Shown here: positions 1 to 4,802 of the stretch, one piece after another
Layout of the letters: every line of letters begins with the position of its first letter
Numbering within the stretch: the first letter of the stretch is position 1
Assembly: GCA_964528575.1 (NCBI GenBank)
Contig: CAZGTQ010000149.1
Span: 1 to 5,887, forward strand
DNA length: 5,887 nt
Direction of reading: 5' to 3'
Origin: CAZGTQ01 sp964528575
GTDB taxonomy: Bacteria; Planctomycetota; UBA1135; GCA-002686595
Notes under the pieces: model-generated
What the model was told of the DNA's origin: nothing
The model's database searches: none
The model's input: the letters and a program-made list of their open reading frames with translations, nothing else
Program-made: the position numbers and the translations under genes

Positions 1-1017
1 GCCGGGCGCGTCGCCCGCGGGAGGCGCGCTCGACCGCTCGCTCGGCGCCGCTCCCGGCGGCGCTGCGGTCGGCGCTGCGGTGGGATCGGCGTCGCCGTGC
101 GGGCGCGCGGGCAGCCGCCCTGGCGACCCCCTTCCCGGCGACCCCCTTCCCGGCGACCCCCGGCCGGGCGACCCCCGGCCGGGAGACCACGGTATGCGCA
201 CCGAATCGCCCGGACGCGCGGCCTGGCCCAGCTCGTCGAGCAGCCCGTGCACCGTCGCCGGCCGCTCGGCCGGGTCGACGCGCAGGCAGCGCTCGACGAT
301 CGGCGCGAGCTCGTCGGGCACGCGCGGGTCCGGTCGCGGCGCGTCGCCGGGCGCGCGGGCGAGCTCGCCGCGCTCGGCGTCGATCGGGAACGGCAGCTCG
401 CCGGTGAGCGCCTCGTAGAGGATCAGCCCGAGCGCGTAGACGTCCGCGCGGCGGTCGGCGCGCCCCGCGCGCATCTCCGGCGCCATGTAGAGCGGCGTCC
501 CGCGCCCCGCGCCCGGCTCGGCGCCGCCGACCAGCAGCTCGGCGAGCCCGTAGTCGCCGACGCGCGCGACGTCGCCCTTCAGGAACACGTTCGCCGGCTT
601 CAGATCGAAGTGCGCGAGGCGGCGGTCGTGCAGCGCGAGCACGCCGCGGCAGACCTGCACGAACGCGCGCAGCGCGACGTCGGCGTCGAGCGGACCGCGC
701 TGGATGCGGCGCGCGAGCGACTCGTCGCCCGCGTGCCCCATCACGACGTACGGGACGCCGCGCGCGACGCCGAGGTCCTCGATGCTGACGAGGTTGGGGT
801 GCTCGATCGCCGCGAACAGGCGCACGCGCGCGAGCTCGCGCTCCGCGCTCCGGCCCGCCCGCGCGAGGAACTTGATCGCGTAGAGCTTGCCGATCGACGT
901 CTTGCGCGCCGCGTAGACCTCGCCGAACGAGCCGCCGCCGAGCCGGCCGAGGACCTCGTAGCCGGGCACGAAGTCCGGCGCGCGCAGCTCGGCGTAGAAC
1001 GCGTCGGGGAACGTCAC
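1..1017 (-). CDS. Serine/threonine protein kinase, C-terminus cut by window edge
   Basis: This is a eukaryotic-like Ser/Thr protein kinase; 339 residues are visible with no stop before the edge. Seen: the ATP-binding loop LGGGSFGEV at 26-34, the VAIK-type lysine in YAIK (K49), the catalytic loop HFDLKPANV (136-144, D138, K140, N143), the metal-binding DYG (155-157, variant of DFG), the MAPE motif (178-181), D192 of ADVYALG, and the late-lobe arginine in ERP (R252). The core ends near residue 265. A low-complexity Ser/Pro/Gly/Arg linker then begins with five SPGR repeats (278-302), followed by an Ala/Pro-rich stretch. HFD in place of HRD makes it a non-RD kinase, which usually implies no activation-loop phosphorylation requirement. 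The GTG start is chosen because it overlaps the upstream TGA (GTGA) and has GAGGA six bases upstream. No transmembrane segment is visible; a sensor domain could lie beyond the edge. The substrate is unknown; the coupled FHA-like protein is the obvious candidate partner. Confidence 0.93.
   Translation of the reverse strand, partial: MTFPDAFYAELRAPDFVPGYEVLGRLGGGSFGEVYAARKTSIGKLYAIKFLARAGRSAERELARVRLFAAIEHPNLVSIEDLGVARGVPYVVMGHAGDESLARRIQRGPLDADVALRAFVQVCRGVLALHDRRLAHFDLKPANVFLKGDVARVGDYGLAELLVGGAEPGAGRGTPLYMAPEMRAGRADRRADVYALGLILYEALTGELPFPIDAERGELARAPGDAPRPDPRVPDELAPIVERCLRVDPAERPATVHGLLDELGQAARPGDSVRIPWSPGRGSPGRGSPGRGSPGRGSPGRLPARPHGDADPTAAPTAAPPGAAPSERSSAPPAGDAPG
122..181. repeat. 15-bp tandem repeat, four copies, inside the kinase gene
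   Basis: Four head-to-tail 15-bp units lie within the kinase linker. Two read GGCGACCCCCTTCCC (122-136, 137-151) and two read GGCGACCCCCGGCCG (152-166, 167-181); a degenerate partial unit follows. The period is a multiple of three, so each copy adds SPGRG to the protein in frame. The paired sub-types suggest two rounds of duplication. Copy number could vary between strains without breaking the gene. Confidence 0.95.
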
Positions 1018-1727
1018 GGCGCGTCCTCGAACAGCTCGATCGGCAGGAACGCGAGCGCGAACGGCGGCTCGTCCGGCGCGCGCTCGCCGACGACGACGTC
1101 GACGCGCACGCGCGGCGGGCACGGGAGCGTCACGCGCGGCGCGCGCGACGCGCCGTACGTCGCGACGCCCGCGTCGGACGAGATCACGAGCGAGCCGCCG
1201 CCCGGGCCGAGCTCCAGCGCGACGTCCACGCCGAGGCGCGCGACGCGCACGTGGCACTGCGCCCCGGCGCCGATGCGCACGCGGCCGCCGGGGCCCGGCG
1301 CGAGCAGGATCACGCGGCGCGCTCCCAGACACTCGGTGCCCGCGAGGCATTCCAGCACGAGCGACGCGCTCGCGGGGTCGGGCGCGTGGAGCCGCAGGTC
1401 GAGGTTCGCGGCGAGGGTGAGCCGCTCGCCCGGCCGCAGGAGCGCGCCCTCGGGCGGGACGGGCCGGTCGCCGAGCAGCACCGGCTCGCCCGGCGCGGGC
1501 ACGACCCGCAGGCCGGGGCCGCCGCGCAGGGTCGCGGTGCGCACGAGGCGGGCGTGCTCGGCCGCGACGTCGGCGAGGAACGGCAAGTCGGCGCGCGCCG
1601 AGCGCGCGTGTCCGATCACGAGCTCGTCGCCGAACGCGACGTGGTGCTGGCCGCCCTCGTCGACCGCGAGCACGAAGGAGCGCGGTCGGACGGCCCGCGC
1701 GCTCGCCTCGGCCGCGGCTCGGCTCAT
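1014..1727 (-). CDS. FHA-like domain protein, coupled to the kinase
   Basis: This 237-residue soluble protein looks like one and perhaps two forkhead-associated (FHA) beta-sandwich domains. In the first half, ELVIGHARSARADLPFLADVAAEHARLV (35-62, broken here into motif parts VIGH, ADLPF and AAEHARL) follows the FHA pattern 'IGR..adi.l.d..vSr.HA.l', and LRPGERLTLA (97-106) matches the closing 'L..Gd.i.l' strand. The second half (RVRIGAGAQCHVRV, 149-162) resembles another FHA opening. FHA domains bind phosphothreonine peptides, but here the conserved Arg is His40, the conserved Ser is Ala55 and the usual Asn-Gly is not evident, so binding is doubtful. The gene lies 25 bp after the GGDEF-like gene, and its TGA overlaps the kinase GTG by GTGA, implying translational coupling. 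No clear Shine-Dalgarno precedes the ATG. Function is inferred as a kinase partner or scaffold. The FHA assignment is moderate for the first domain and weak for the second. Confidence 0.8.
   Translation of the reverse strand: MSRAAAEASARAVRPRSFVLAVDEGGQHHVAFGDELVIGHARSARADLPFLADVAAEHARLVRTATLRGGPGLRVVPAPGEPVLLGDRPVPPEGALLRPGERLTLAANLDLRLHAPDPASASLVLECLAGTECLGARRVILLAPGPGGRVRIGAGAQCHVRVARLGVDVALELGPGGGSLVISSDAGVATYGASRAPRVTLPCPPRVRVDVVVGERAPDEPPFALAFLPIELFEDAP
1024..1028 (-). promoter_or_regulatory. Shine-Dalgarno for the kinase GTG
   Basis: GAGGA on the minus strand sits six bases before the GTG at 1017-1015, inside the last codons of the FHA-like gene. It supports this start over internal alternatives and fits re-initiation at the GTGA overlap. 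Confidence 0.65.
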
Positions 1728-1752
1728 CGCGAAGCTCGGACGGCGCGCCCGC

Positions 1753-2691
1753 TCAGGTCGCGAGGACCAGACCGCCGCCCTCCTGGCGCGCGCGGAAGAA
1801 GCTCTCGCGCACGCGGGCGTACAGGTCCTCGCGCCGGTGCACCTCGGTGTGCGGGAACGACGAGATGCCGATCGCCAGGCTCAGCCGGTCGCCGACGAGG
1901 TCCTCGATGCCGCGCTCCTCTGCCATCTTGCGGATGCGCTGCGCCATCGTCGCGGCGCCGTCGGGCCCGGTGTGCGGCAAGAGGAACAGGAACGAGTTCT
2001 CGTCGAAGCGGCCGAGGATGTCGGTGTCGCGCGACGCGTCCATGAAGATCCCGGCGAGGCGTCGCAGGGCGGCCTCGTCGCACTGGCCCTCGAAGCCGAG
2101 CATCACGCACGACAGCGGGTACCAGAAGCGCCGCGCACGCTTGTACTCCTCGTCGAGCTTGAACGTGAGGTACTCGTAGTTGAACAGGCTCGTGTCGGGA
2201 TCGGTGAGCACGTCGATCAGGCTCTCGCTCGGCTCTCCGACGAGGTCCGCGAGCAGACGCGCGGGGAGCAGCGATTCCCCGGTCGGGCCCCCGGCGCCGC
2301 GGAAGTCGCTCTCGGGCGGCGGCGGCGGGGCGGTGTTGGCGAGCGCGTGCCGCAGGACCTCCGACTGGAGCGGCAGCGGCAGCGCCGCGGTCGCACCGCA
2401 GAAGTTCGCGATCGGCTCGGCGAGCTCGGCGTTCGCGGCGCGCACGACGACGAACGTGCGGCAGCGCGTATGGCCGACGAGGCGGCGACAGGCCTCGTAG
2501 ACGTTCTGCTCGCGCATCGCGCCATCGAGCATGATCACGTCGCCCGGCGTCGGCGGGCTCTTCAGGAGCCCCTCGACCGTCACCCGCGGCGCCGTCACCC
2601 AGTCCTTCAGGGGGTGCGCGGCGGTCTTGATCGAGCTCTCGAGCAGCTCGTCGCTCGTGACGATGTGGATTCGGCGCGGTCCGTCGGCCAT
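1753..2691 (-). CDS. REC-like plus degenerate GGDEF domain protein
   Basis: This 312-residue cytoplasmic protein has two signalling-type domains. Residues 7-118 resemble a response-regulator receiver: opening strand RRIHIVTSDE, a candidate phospho-acceptor in VIMLDG (D56), and a closing GATAALPLPL that lacks the conserved Lys. A linker with five consecutive prolines (122-126) follows. Residues 159-312 fit a GGDEF fold: LTDPDTSLFNYEYL for the usual 'LTgLpNRr.f', YPLSCVMLGFE for the substrate-strand region, RFDENSF (228-234) where R-[YF]-GGDEF is expected, and SLAIGISSFP near the end. The signature GGDEF reads DENSF, so diguanylate cyclase activity is unlikely; it may be a binding or scaffold domain. 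The ATG at 2691-2689 is chosen because GAGGAAA lies just upstream and because the in-frame ATG at 2799 coincides with the predicted transcription start. It is first in a cluster with the FHA-like and kinase genes. Confidence 0.85.
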   Translation of the reverse strand: MADGPRRIHIVTSDELLESSIKTAAHPLKDWVTAPRVTVEGLLKSPPTPGDVIMLDGAMREQNVYEACRRLVGHTRCRTFVVVRAANAELAEPIANFCGATAALPLPLQSEVLRHALANTAPPPPPESDFRGAGGPTGESLLPARLLADLVGEPSESLIDVLTDPDTSLFNYEYLTFKLDEEYKRARRFWYPLSCVMLGFEGQCDEAALRRLAGIFMDASRDTDILGRFDENSFLFLLPHTGPDGAATMAQRIRKMAEERGIEDLVGDRLSLAIGISSFPHTEVHRREDLYARVRESFFRARQEGGGLVLAT

Positions 2692-2693
2692 GA

Positions 2694-2700
2694 TTTCCTC
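2694..2700 (-). promoter_or_regulatory. Shine-Dalgarno deciding the REC/GGDEF-like start
   Basis: GAGGAAA on the minus strand lies just before the ATG at 2691-2689 and is the clearest ribosome-binding site in the window. It rules in favour of this start over the upstream in-frame ATG at 2799-2797. It is formed by the last copy of the 12-bp leader repeat. Confidence 0.7.
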
Positions 2701-2760
2701 GTTCGAGAGTGTTCCTCGTTCGAGCAGGTTCCTCGTTCGAGCGGTGCGTCCTCGTTCGAG
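2696..2760 (-). repeat. Four-copy 12-bp leader repeat with SD-like sequence
   Basis: The minus-strand sequence CTCGAACGAGGA occurs exactly four times (2760-2749, 2741-2730, 2724-2713, 2707-2696), with starts 19, 17 and 17 bases apart and unrelated spacers of 7, 5 and 5 bases. Each copy contains the 10-bp near-palindrome CTCG-AA-CGAG and an SD-like GAGGA. Only the copy nearest the ATG is positioned to start translation. The block lies in the predicted 5' untranslated leader of the REC/GGDEF-like gene. It could be a binding-site array, a structured leader or the product of local duplication. Confidence 0.9.
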
Positions 2761-2800
2761 CGGCTCCGGCGGCGCGGCGCCGCTGGTTACGTTCGACATC

Positions 2801-2812
2801 AGCGTATACGCT
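2801..2812. promoter_or_regulatory. 12-bp palindrome on the -10 box, candidate operator
   Basis: AGCGTATACGCT is a perfect 12-bp inverted repeat that covers the proposed -10 hexamer. The 6-mer TTCGAC flanks it on both sides (2792-2797 and 2813-2818), with starts 21 bp apart, about two helical turns. This geometry is what a dimeric repressor site over a promoter would look like. No regulator is identified. Confidence 0.45.
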
Positions 2813-2831
2813 TTCGACCGAGCCGAAGCAA
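2803..2831 (-). promoter_or_regulatory. Sigma70-like promoter of the signalling cluster
   Basis: On the minus strand TTGCTT (2831-2826) and TATACG (2808-2803) are separated by exactly 17 bp. This is one of the few AT-richer spots in the window. Initiation would fall near 2796, giving a leader of about 105 nt before the ATG at 2691 that contains the four-copy repeat. It would serve the REC/GGDEF-like, FHA-like and kinase genes. Confidence 0.55.
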
Positions 2832-2862
2832 AGAGTCGCGCGCCGGCCCGGCCGAGCTCCGT

Positions 2863-3609
2863 TCAGAGCTCGTCGAGCCACTCGGCGGGCATGTCGTAGT
2901 TCGCGTAGACGTTCTGGACGTCCTCGTTGTCCTCGAGGTCGGAGATCAGCCGCAGGATCTTCTTCGCGTCGTCCTCGCTCGCGACCGGGACGGTGTTCTG
3001 CGGGACGTAGCCGACCTCGGCGGAGACGAGCGTGAAGGCCGCGCCCTCGATCGCGTCGCGCACGGGCAGGAAGTCGGTCGCCGGCGCGTAGAACGTCGCG
3101 TAGCCCTCGTCGACGACGACGTCGTCCGCACCCGCCTCGAGCGCCGCCTCGGTCAGCTCGTCCTCGGAGCGTCCGTTCGCCTCGACGACGATCACCGTGC
3201 GGTGGTCGAAGCTGAACGCGACCGACCCGGGCGCGCCGAGGTTGCCGCCGCGCTTGTCGAACGCGTGCTTGACCTCGGACGCGGTGCGCGCGCGGTTGTC
3301 GGTCAGGCAGGCCACGAGCAGCGCGATGCCGCCTGAGGCGTAGCCCTCGTACAGCAGCTCCTCGAACGCGTCGCTGCTCTTGTCGCCCGACGCGCTCTTG
3401 ATCGCGCGGGCGATGTTGTCCTTGGGCATGTTCGCCGCCTTGGCCTTCTCGACGGCGTACTTGAGCTTCAAGTTGCCGTCGATGTCGGGCCCGCCCTGAC
3501 GCACCGCGGACATGATGGCCTTCGCGCACTTGCTGAAGACCTTCGCCCGCTTGGCGTCGACGGCGCCCTTGCGGCGAGCGACGTTCGCTGAGTGGGAATG
3601 ACCTGCCAT
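2863..3609 (-). CDS. yebC: YebC/TACO1-family translation factor
   Basis: This 248-residue cytosolic protein is full length for the YebC/PmpR/TACO1 family (about 240-250 residues). Seen: the hallmark start MAGHS (1-5) with the basic stretch ARRKGAVDAKRAKVF, NMPKDNIARAI (60-70), YEGYASGG (87-94), LTDNRARTASEVKHAF (102-117), GGNLGAPGSVAF (121-132) and the C-terminal LEDNEDVQNVYANYDM (225-240). The family was long annotated as a transcriptional regulator. More recent work and the mitochondrial homologue TACO1 point to ribosome association and relief of stalling at proline-rich stretches. It follows rpsI by 48 bp in the same direction, so cotranscription with the L13-S9 genes is likely. The ATG gives the canonical N-terminus, but no Shine-Dalgarno is visible and a strong inverted repeat lies just upstream. 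The assignment is secure; transcription factor versus translation factor is a matter of literature, not of this sequence. Confidence 0.97.
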   Translation of the reverse strand: MAGHSHSANVARRKGAVDAKRAKVFSKCAKAIMSAVRQGGPDIDGNLKLKYAVEKAKAANMPKDNIARAIKSASGDKSSDAFEELLYEGYASGGIALLVACLTDNRARTASEVKHAFDKRGGNLGAPGSVAFSFDHRTVIVVEANGRSEDELTEAALEAGADDVVVDEGYATFYAPATDFLPVRDAIEGAAFTLVSAEVGYVPQNTVPVASEDDAKKILRLISDLEDNEDVQNVYANYDMPAEWLDEL

Positions 3610-3621
3610 GGTCGCGATCGG

Positions 3622-3648
3622 GCGCGGAGCGCGAGAGCGCGTCCGCGC
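3622..3648 (-). other. GC hairpin between rpsI and yebC
   Basis: GCGCGGA (3622-3628) pairs with TCCGCGC (3642-3648). Inside, after one bulged base, CGCG pairs with CGCG around an AGAG loop. It fills most of the 48-bp gap and ends 12 bases before the yebC ATG. With no T-run it is not a standard intrinsic terminator. It may reduce read-through, protect the upstream mRNA end or limit access to the yebC start. Confidence 0.4.
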
Positions 3649-3657
3649 GCGGCGGGA

Positions 3658-4056
3658 TCAGCGCTTCGAGAACTGGAAGCCGCGGCGGGCGCCGCGACGG
3701 CCGTACTTCTTGCGCTCTTTCATGCGCGCGTCCCGCGTGAGGTGGTGCCCGTCGCGCAGCGACTCGAACACGGCGGGATTCGCTTCCTTGAGCGCGCGCG
3801 CGAGGCCGAGCTCGACCGCGCCCGACTGTCCCGTCGGGCCGCCGCCGTGCACGTTGACGAAGACGTCGAACGCCTCGGTCAGCTCGGCGGACTCCAGCGG
3901 CGCCGACGCGCGCTTCTGGTCCTGCAGGCTCGGGAAGTACTCGGTCATCGGCTTGTCGTTGACGACGTAGTTGCCGGTGCCGGGCTTGATGCGGACGCGG
4001 GCGACGGCGCTCTTGCGGCGGCCGAGGCCCCAGGTGTACGGATTGACGACGGTCAT
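3658..4056 (-). CDS. rpsI: 30S ribosomal protein uS9
   Basis: This is small-subunit ribosomal protein S9, whose C-terminal tail reaches toward the P-site tRNA. The 132-residue length is normal. Seen: WGLGRRKSAVARVRI (9-23), EYFP (39-42), VNVHGGGPTGQSGA (67-80), LTRDARMKERKKYG (106-119), ARRGFQFSKR (123-132) and the universal terminal SKR. The EYFP and GGGPTGQ wording resembles planctomycete S9 proteins as I recall them. It lies downstream of rplM as in most bacteria, but 97 bp away rather than closely packed. The ATG gives the expected short N-terminus, though no Shine-Dalgarno is visible just before it. Confidence 0.98.
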   Translation of the reverse strand: MTVVNPYTWGLGRRKSAVARVRIKPGTGNYVVNDKPMTEYFPSLQDQKRASAPLESAELTEAFDVFVNVHGGGPTGQSGAVELGLARALKEANPAVFESLRDGHHLTRDARMKERKKYGRRGARRGFQFSKR

Positions 4057-4098
4057 GTGCGGGAGCGCGCTTTGGCGTGCTGTTCTGGCGTGCGATGT

Positions 4099-4153
4099 TC
4101 TGGCTAGCGGAGTCTGGCTAGCGGAGTCTGGCCAGCGGATCTGGCCAGAGGAG
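4099..4153. repeat. 14-bp tandem repeat in the rplM-rpsI spacer
   Basis: Four contiguous units follow the rplM stop: TCTGGCTAGCGGAG (4099-4112 and 4113-4126, identical), TCTGGCCAGCGGAT (4127-4140) and CTGGCCAGAGGAG (4141-4153, one base short). Each contains a small palindrome, GCTAGC or CTGGCCAG. The rest of the 97-bp spacer also repeats TGGCGTGC (from about 4073 and 4087). It is not translated. It could be an accumulated slippage product or an RNA structure between the two ribosomal genes. Confidence 0.93.
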
Positions 4154-4591
4154 TCAGGAGAGCGTGGGCTCGACCTTCTGCGGCTGCTGAGCTGTGTGCC
4201 GGTGGTCCTCGCCGGCGTAGACCTTGAGGCGCGAGAGCATGCGCTTGCCGAGACGCGTCTTGGGGAGCATGCGGCGCACGGCGAGCTCGACGATCTCGGT
4301 CGGGCTCTGCTGGCGCATGCGCTCCATCGGCAGGATCTTGAGCCCGCCCGGGTAGCCGGAGTAGCGCTTGTACTCCTTCTGCTCGCCCTTGCGTCCGGTG
4401 AGCCGCGCCTGGGTCGCGTTGATCACGACGACGTGCGCGCCCGAGAGCTCGCTGGGCGTGTACGTCGGGCGGTCCTTGCCCATGAGCTGCATCGCGATCG
4501 CGGACGCCATGCGGCCGAGCACGTGCTCGCTGGCGTCGTACAGGTACCAGCGCTCTTCGACCTCGCTGGCCTTGACGTGGGTGGTCTTCAT
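4154..4591 (-). CDS. rplM: 50S ribosomal protein uL13
   Basis: This is large-subunit ribosomal protein L13, an early-assembly protein; 145 residues is the usual length. Seen: RWYLYDASEHVLGRMAS (14-30), LMGKDRPTYTP (36-46), GAHVVVINA (51-59), LTGRKGEQKEYKRYSGYPGG (64-83), RRMLPKTRLGKRML (106-119), LKVYAGEDH (122-130) and HTAQQP (132-137), the typical C-terminal motif. The reading frame stays open far upstream to about 5782, but that extension is Ser/Arg-rich shadow sequence, so the ATG giving MKTTHVKASE is chosen. It leads the rplM-rpsI pair. In E. coli, L13 represses its own operon through the mRNA leader; whether the repeat-rich leader here does the same is unknown. No Shine-Dalgarno is evident. 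Confidence 0.98.
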   Translation of the reverse strand: MKTTHVKASEVEERWYLYDASEHVLGRMASAIAMQLMGKDRPTYTPSELSGAHVVVINATQARLTGRKGEQKEYKRYSGYPGGLKILPMERMRQQSPTEIVELAVRRMLPKTRLGKRMLSRLKVYAGEDHRHTAQQPQKVEPTLS

Positions 4592-4659
4592 GGGACGGAT
4601 CGGCCGGACTGGGAGCGGCTCGTGGGCACGGGACGGCCTCGCGCCCGCCCCGCGTCGAC

Positions 4660-4723
4660 GGATCGTGACTCGTGATCGCGGATCGCGATCGTGGATCGTG
4701 ACTCGCGGATCGCGATCGCGATC
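4660..4723. repeat. GATC-rich repeat block upstream of rplM
   Basis: Eight GATC sites fall within 63 bp (starts at 4661, 4674, 4681, 4687, 4694, 4708, 4714, 4720), mostly 6-7 bp or about twice that apart. The 13-mer GGATCGTGACTCG recurs 33 bp apart (4660-4672, 4693-4705). GATCGCGATC occurs at 4681, 4708 and 4714, and the last two merge into a perfect 16-bp palindrome (4708-4723). It lies in the predicted rplM leader, where it could form alternative RNA hairpins or be a protein-binding array. Confidence 0.9.
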
Positions 4724-4760
4724 GTGACGGGGACGGCGCTCGCGCGGCCGAGGGCCGAAG

Positions 4761-4789
4761 AAGGTAGCGGCGCGCGGGCGCCGCAGCAA
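4761..4789 (-). promoter_or_regulatory. Possible promoter of rplM-rpsI(-yebC)
   Basis: On the minus strand TTGCTG (4789-4784) and TACCTT (4766-4761) are separated by 17 bp, and the -35 resembles TTGCTT of the signalling-cluster promoter. Initiation near 4754 would give a leader of about 160 nt running through the GATC block. The -10 matches consensus at only four of six bases. Confidence 0.4.
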
Positions 4790-4800
4790 GCCGCTGCGGC
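4780..4800 (-). terminator. Hairpin just after the membrane-protein gene
   Basis: GCCGCAGC (4780-4787) pairs with GCTGCGGC (4793-4800) around a 5-base loop, starting three bases past the stop at 4803. No T-run follows, so it is at best a weak or factor-dependent terminator. It overlaps the proposed -35 of the rplM promoter. Confidence 0.3.
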
Positions 4801-4802
4801 CG

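Noticed and set aside
2692..2799. Upstream ATG at 2799 for the REC/GGDEF-like gene
   Set aside because: It would translate the leader repeats, it coincides with the predicted transcription start and it lacks an SD, whereas the ATG at 2691 has GAGGAAA just upstream.
2853..2872. Hairpin spanning the yebC stop (CGAGCTC / GAGCTCG) as terminator
   Set aside because: The stem is short, includes the stop codon and is not followed by a T-run.
97..3336. Very long plus-strand open frame spanning kinase, FHA-like, GGDEF-like and yebC genes
   Set aside because: It runs antisense to four genes with clear family motifs, is extremely Arg/Ala/Val-rich and has no motif of its own; GC-rich codon use removes stops from the opposite strand.
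1724..3529. Minus-strand 601-codon open frame across yebC and the GGDEF-like gene
   Set aside because: It is an Arg/Ala-rich shadow in another frame and crosses the promoter and leader region between two well-supported genes.
4660..4723. Replication origin or CRISPR interpretation of the GATC block
   Set aside because: There are no DnaA-box-like sequences or AT-rich unwinding region, the units are short and irregular, and there are no spacer-sized unique segments; the position between a promoter and rplM favours a leader element.
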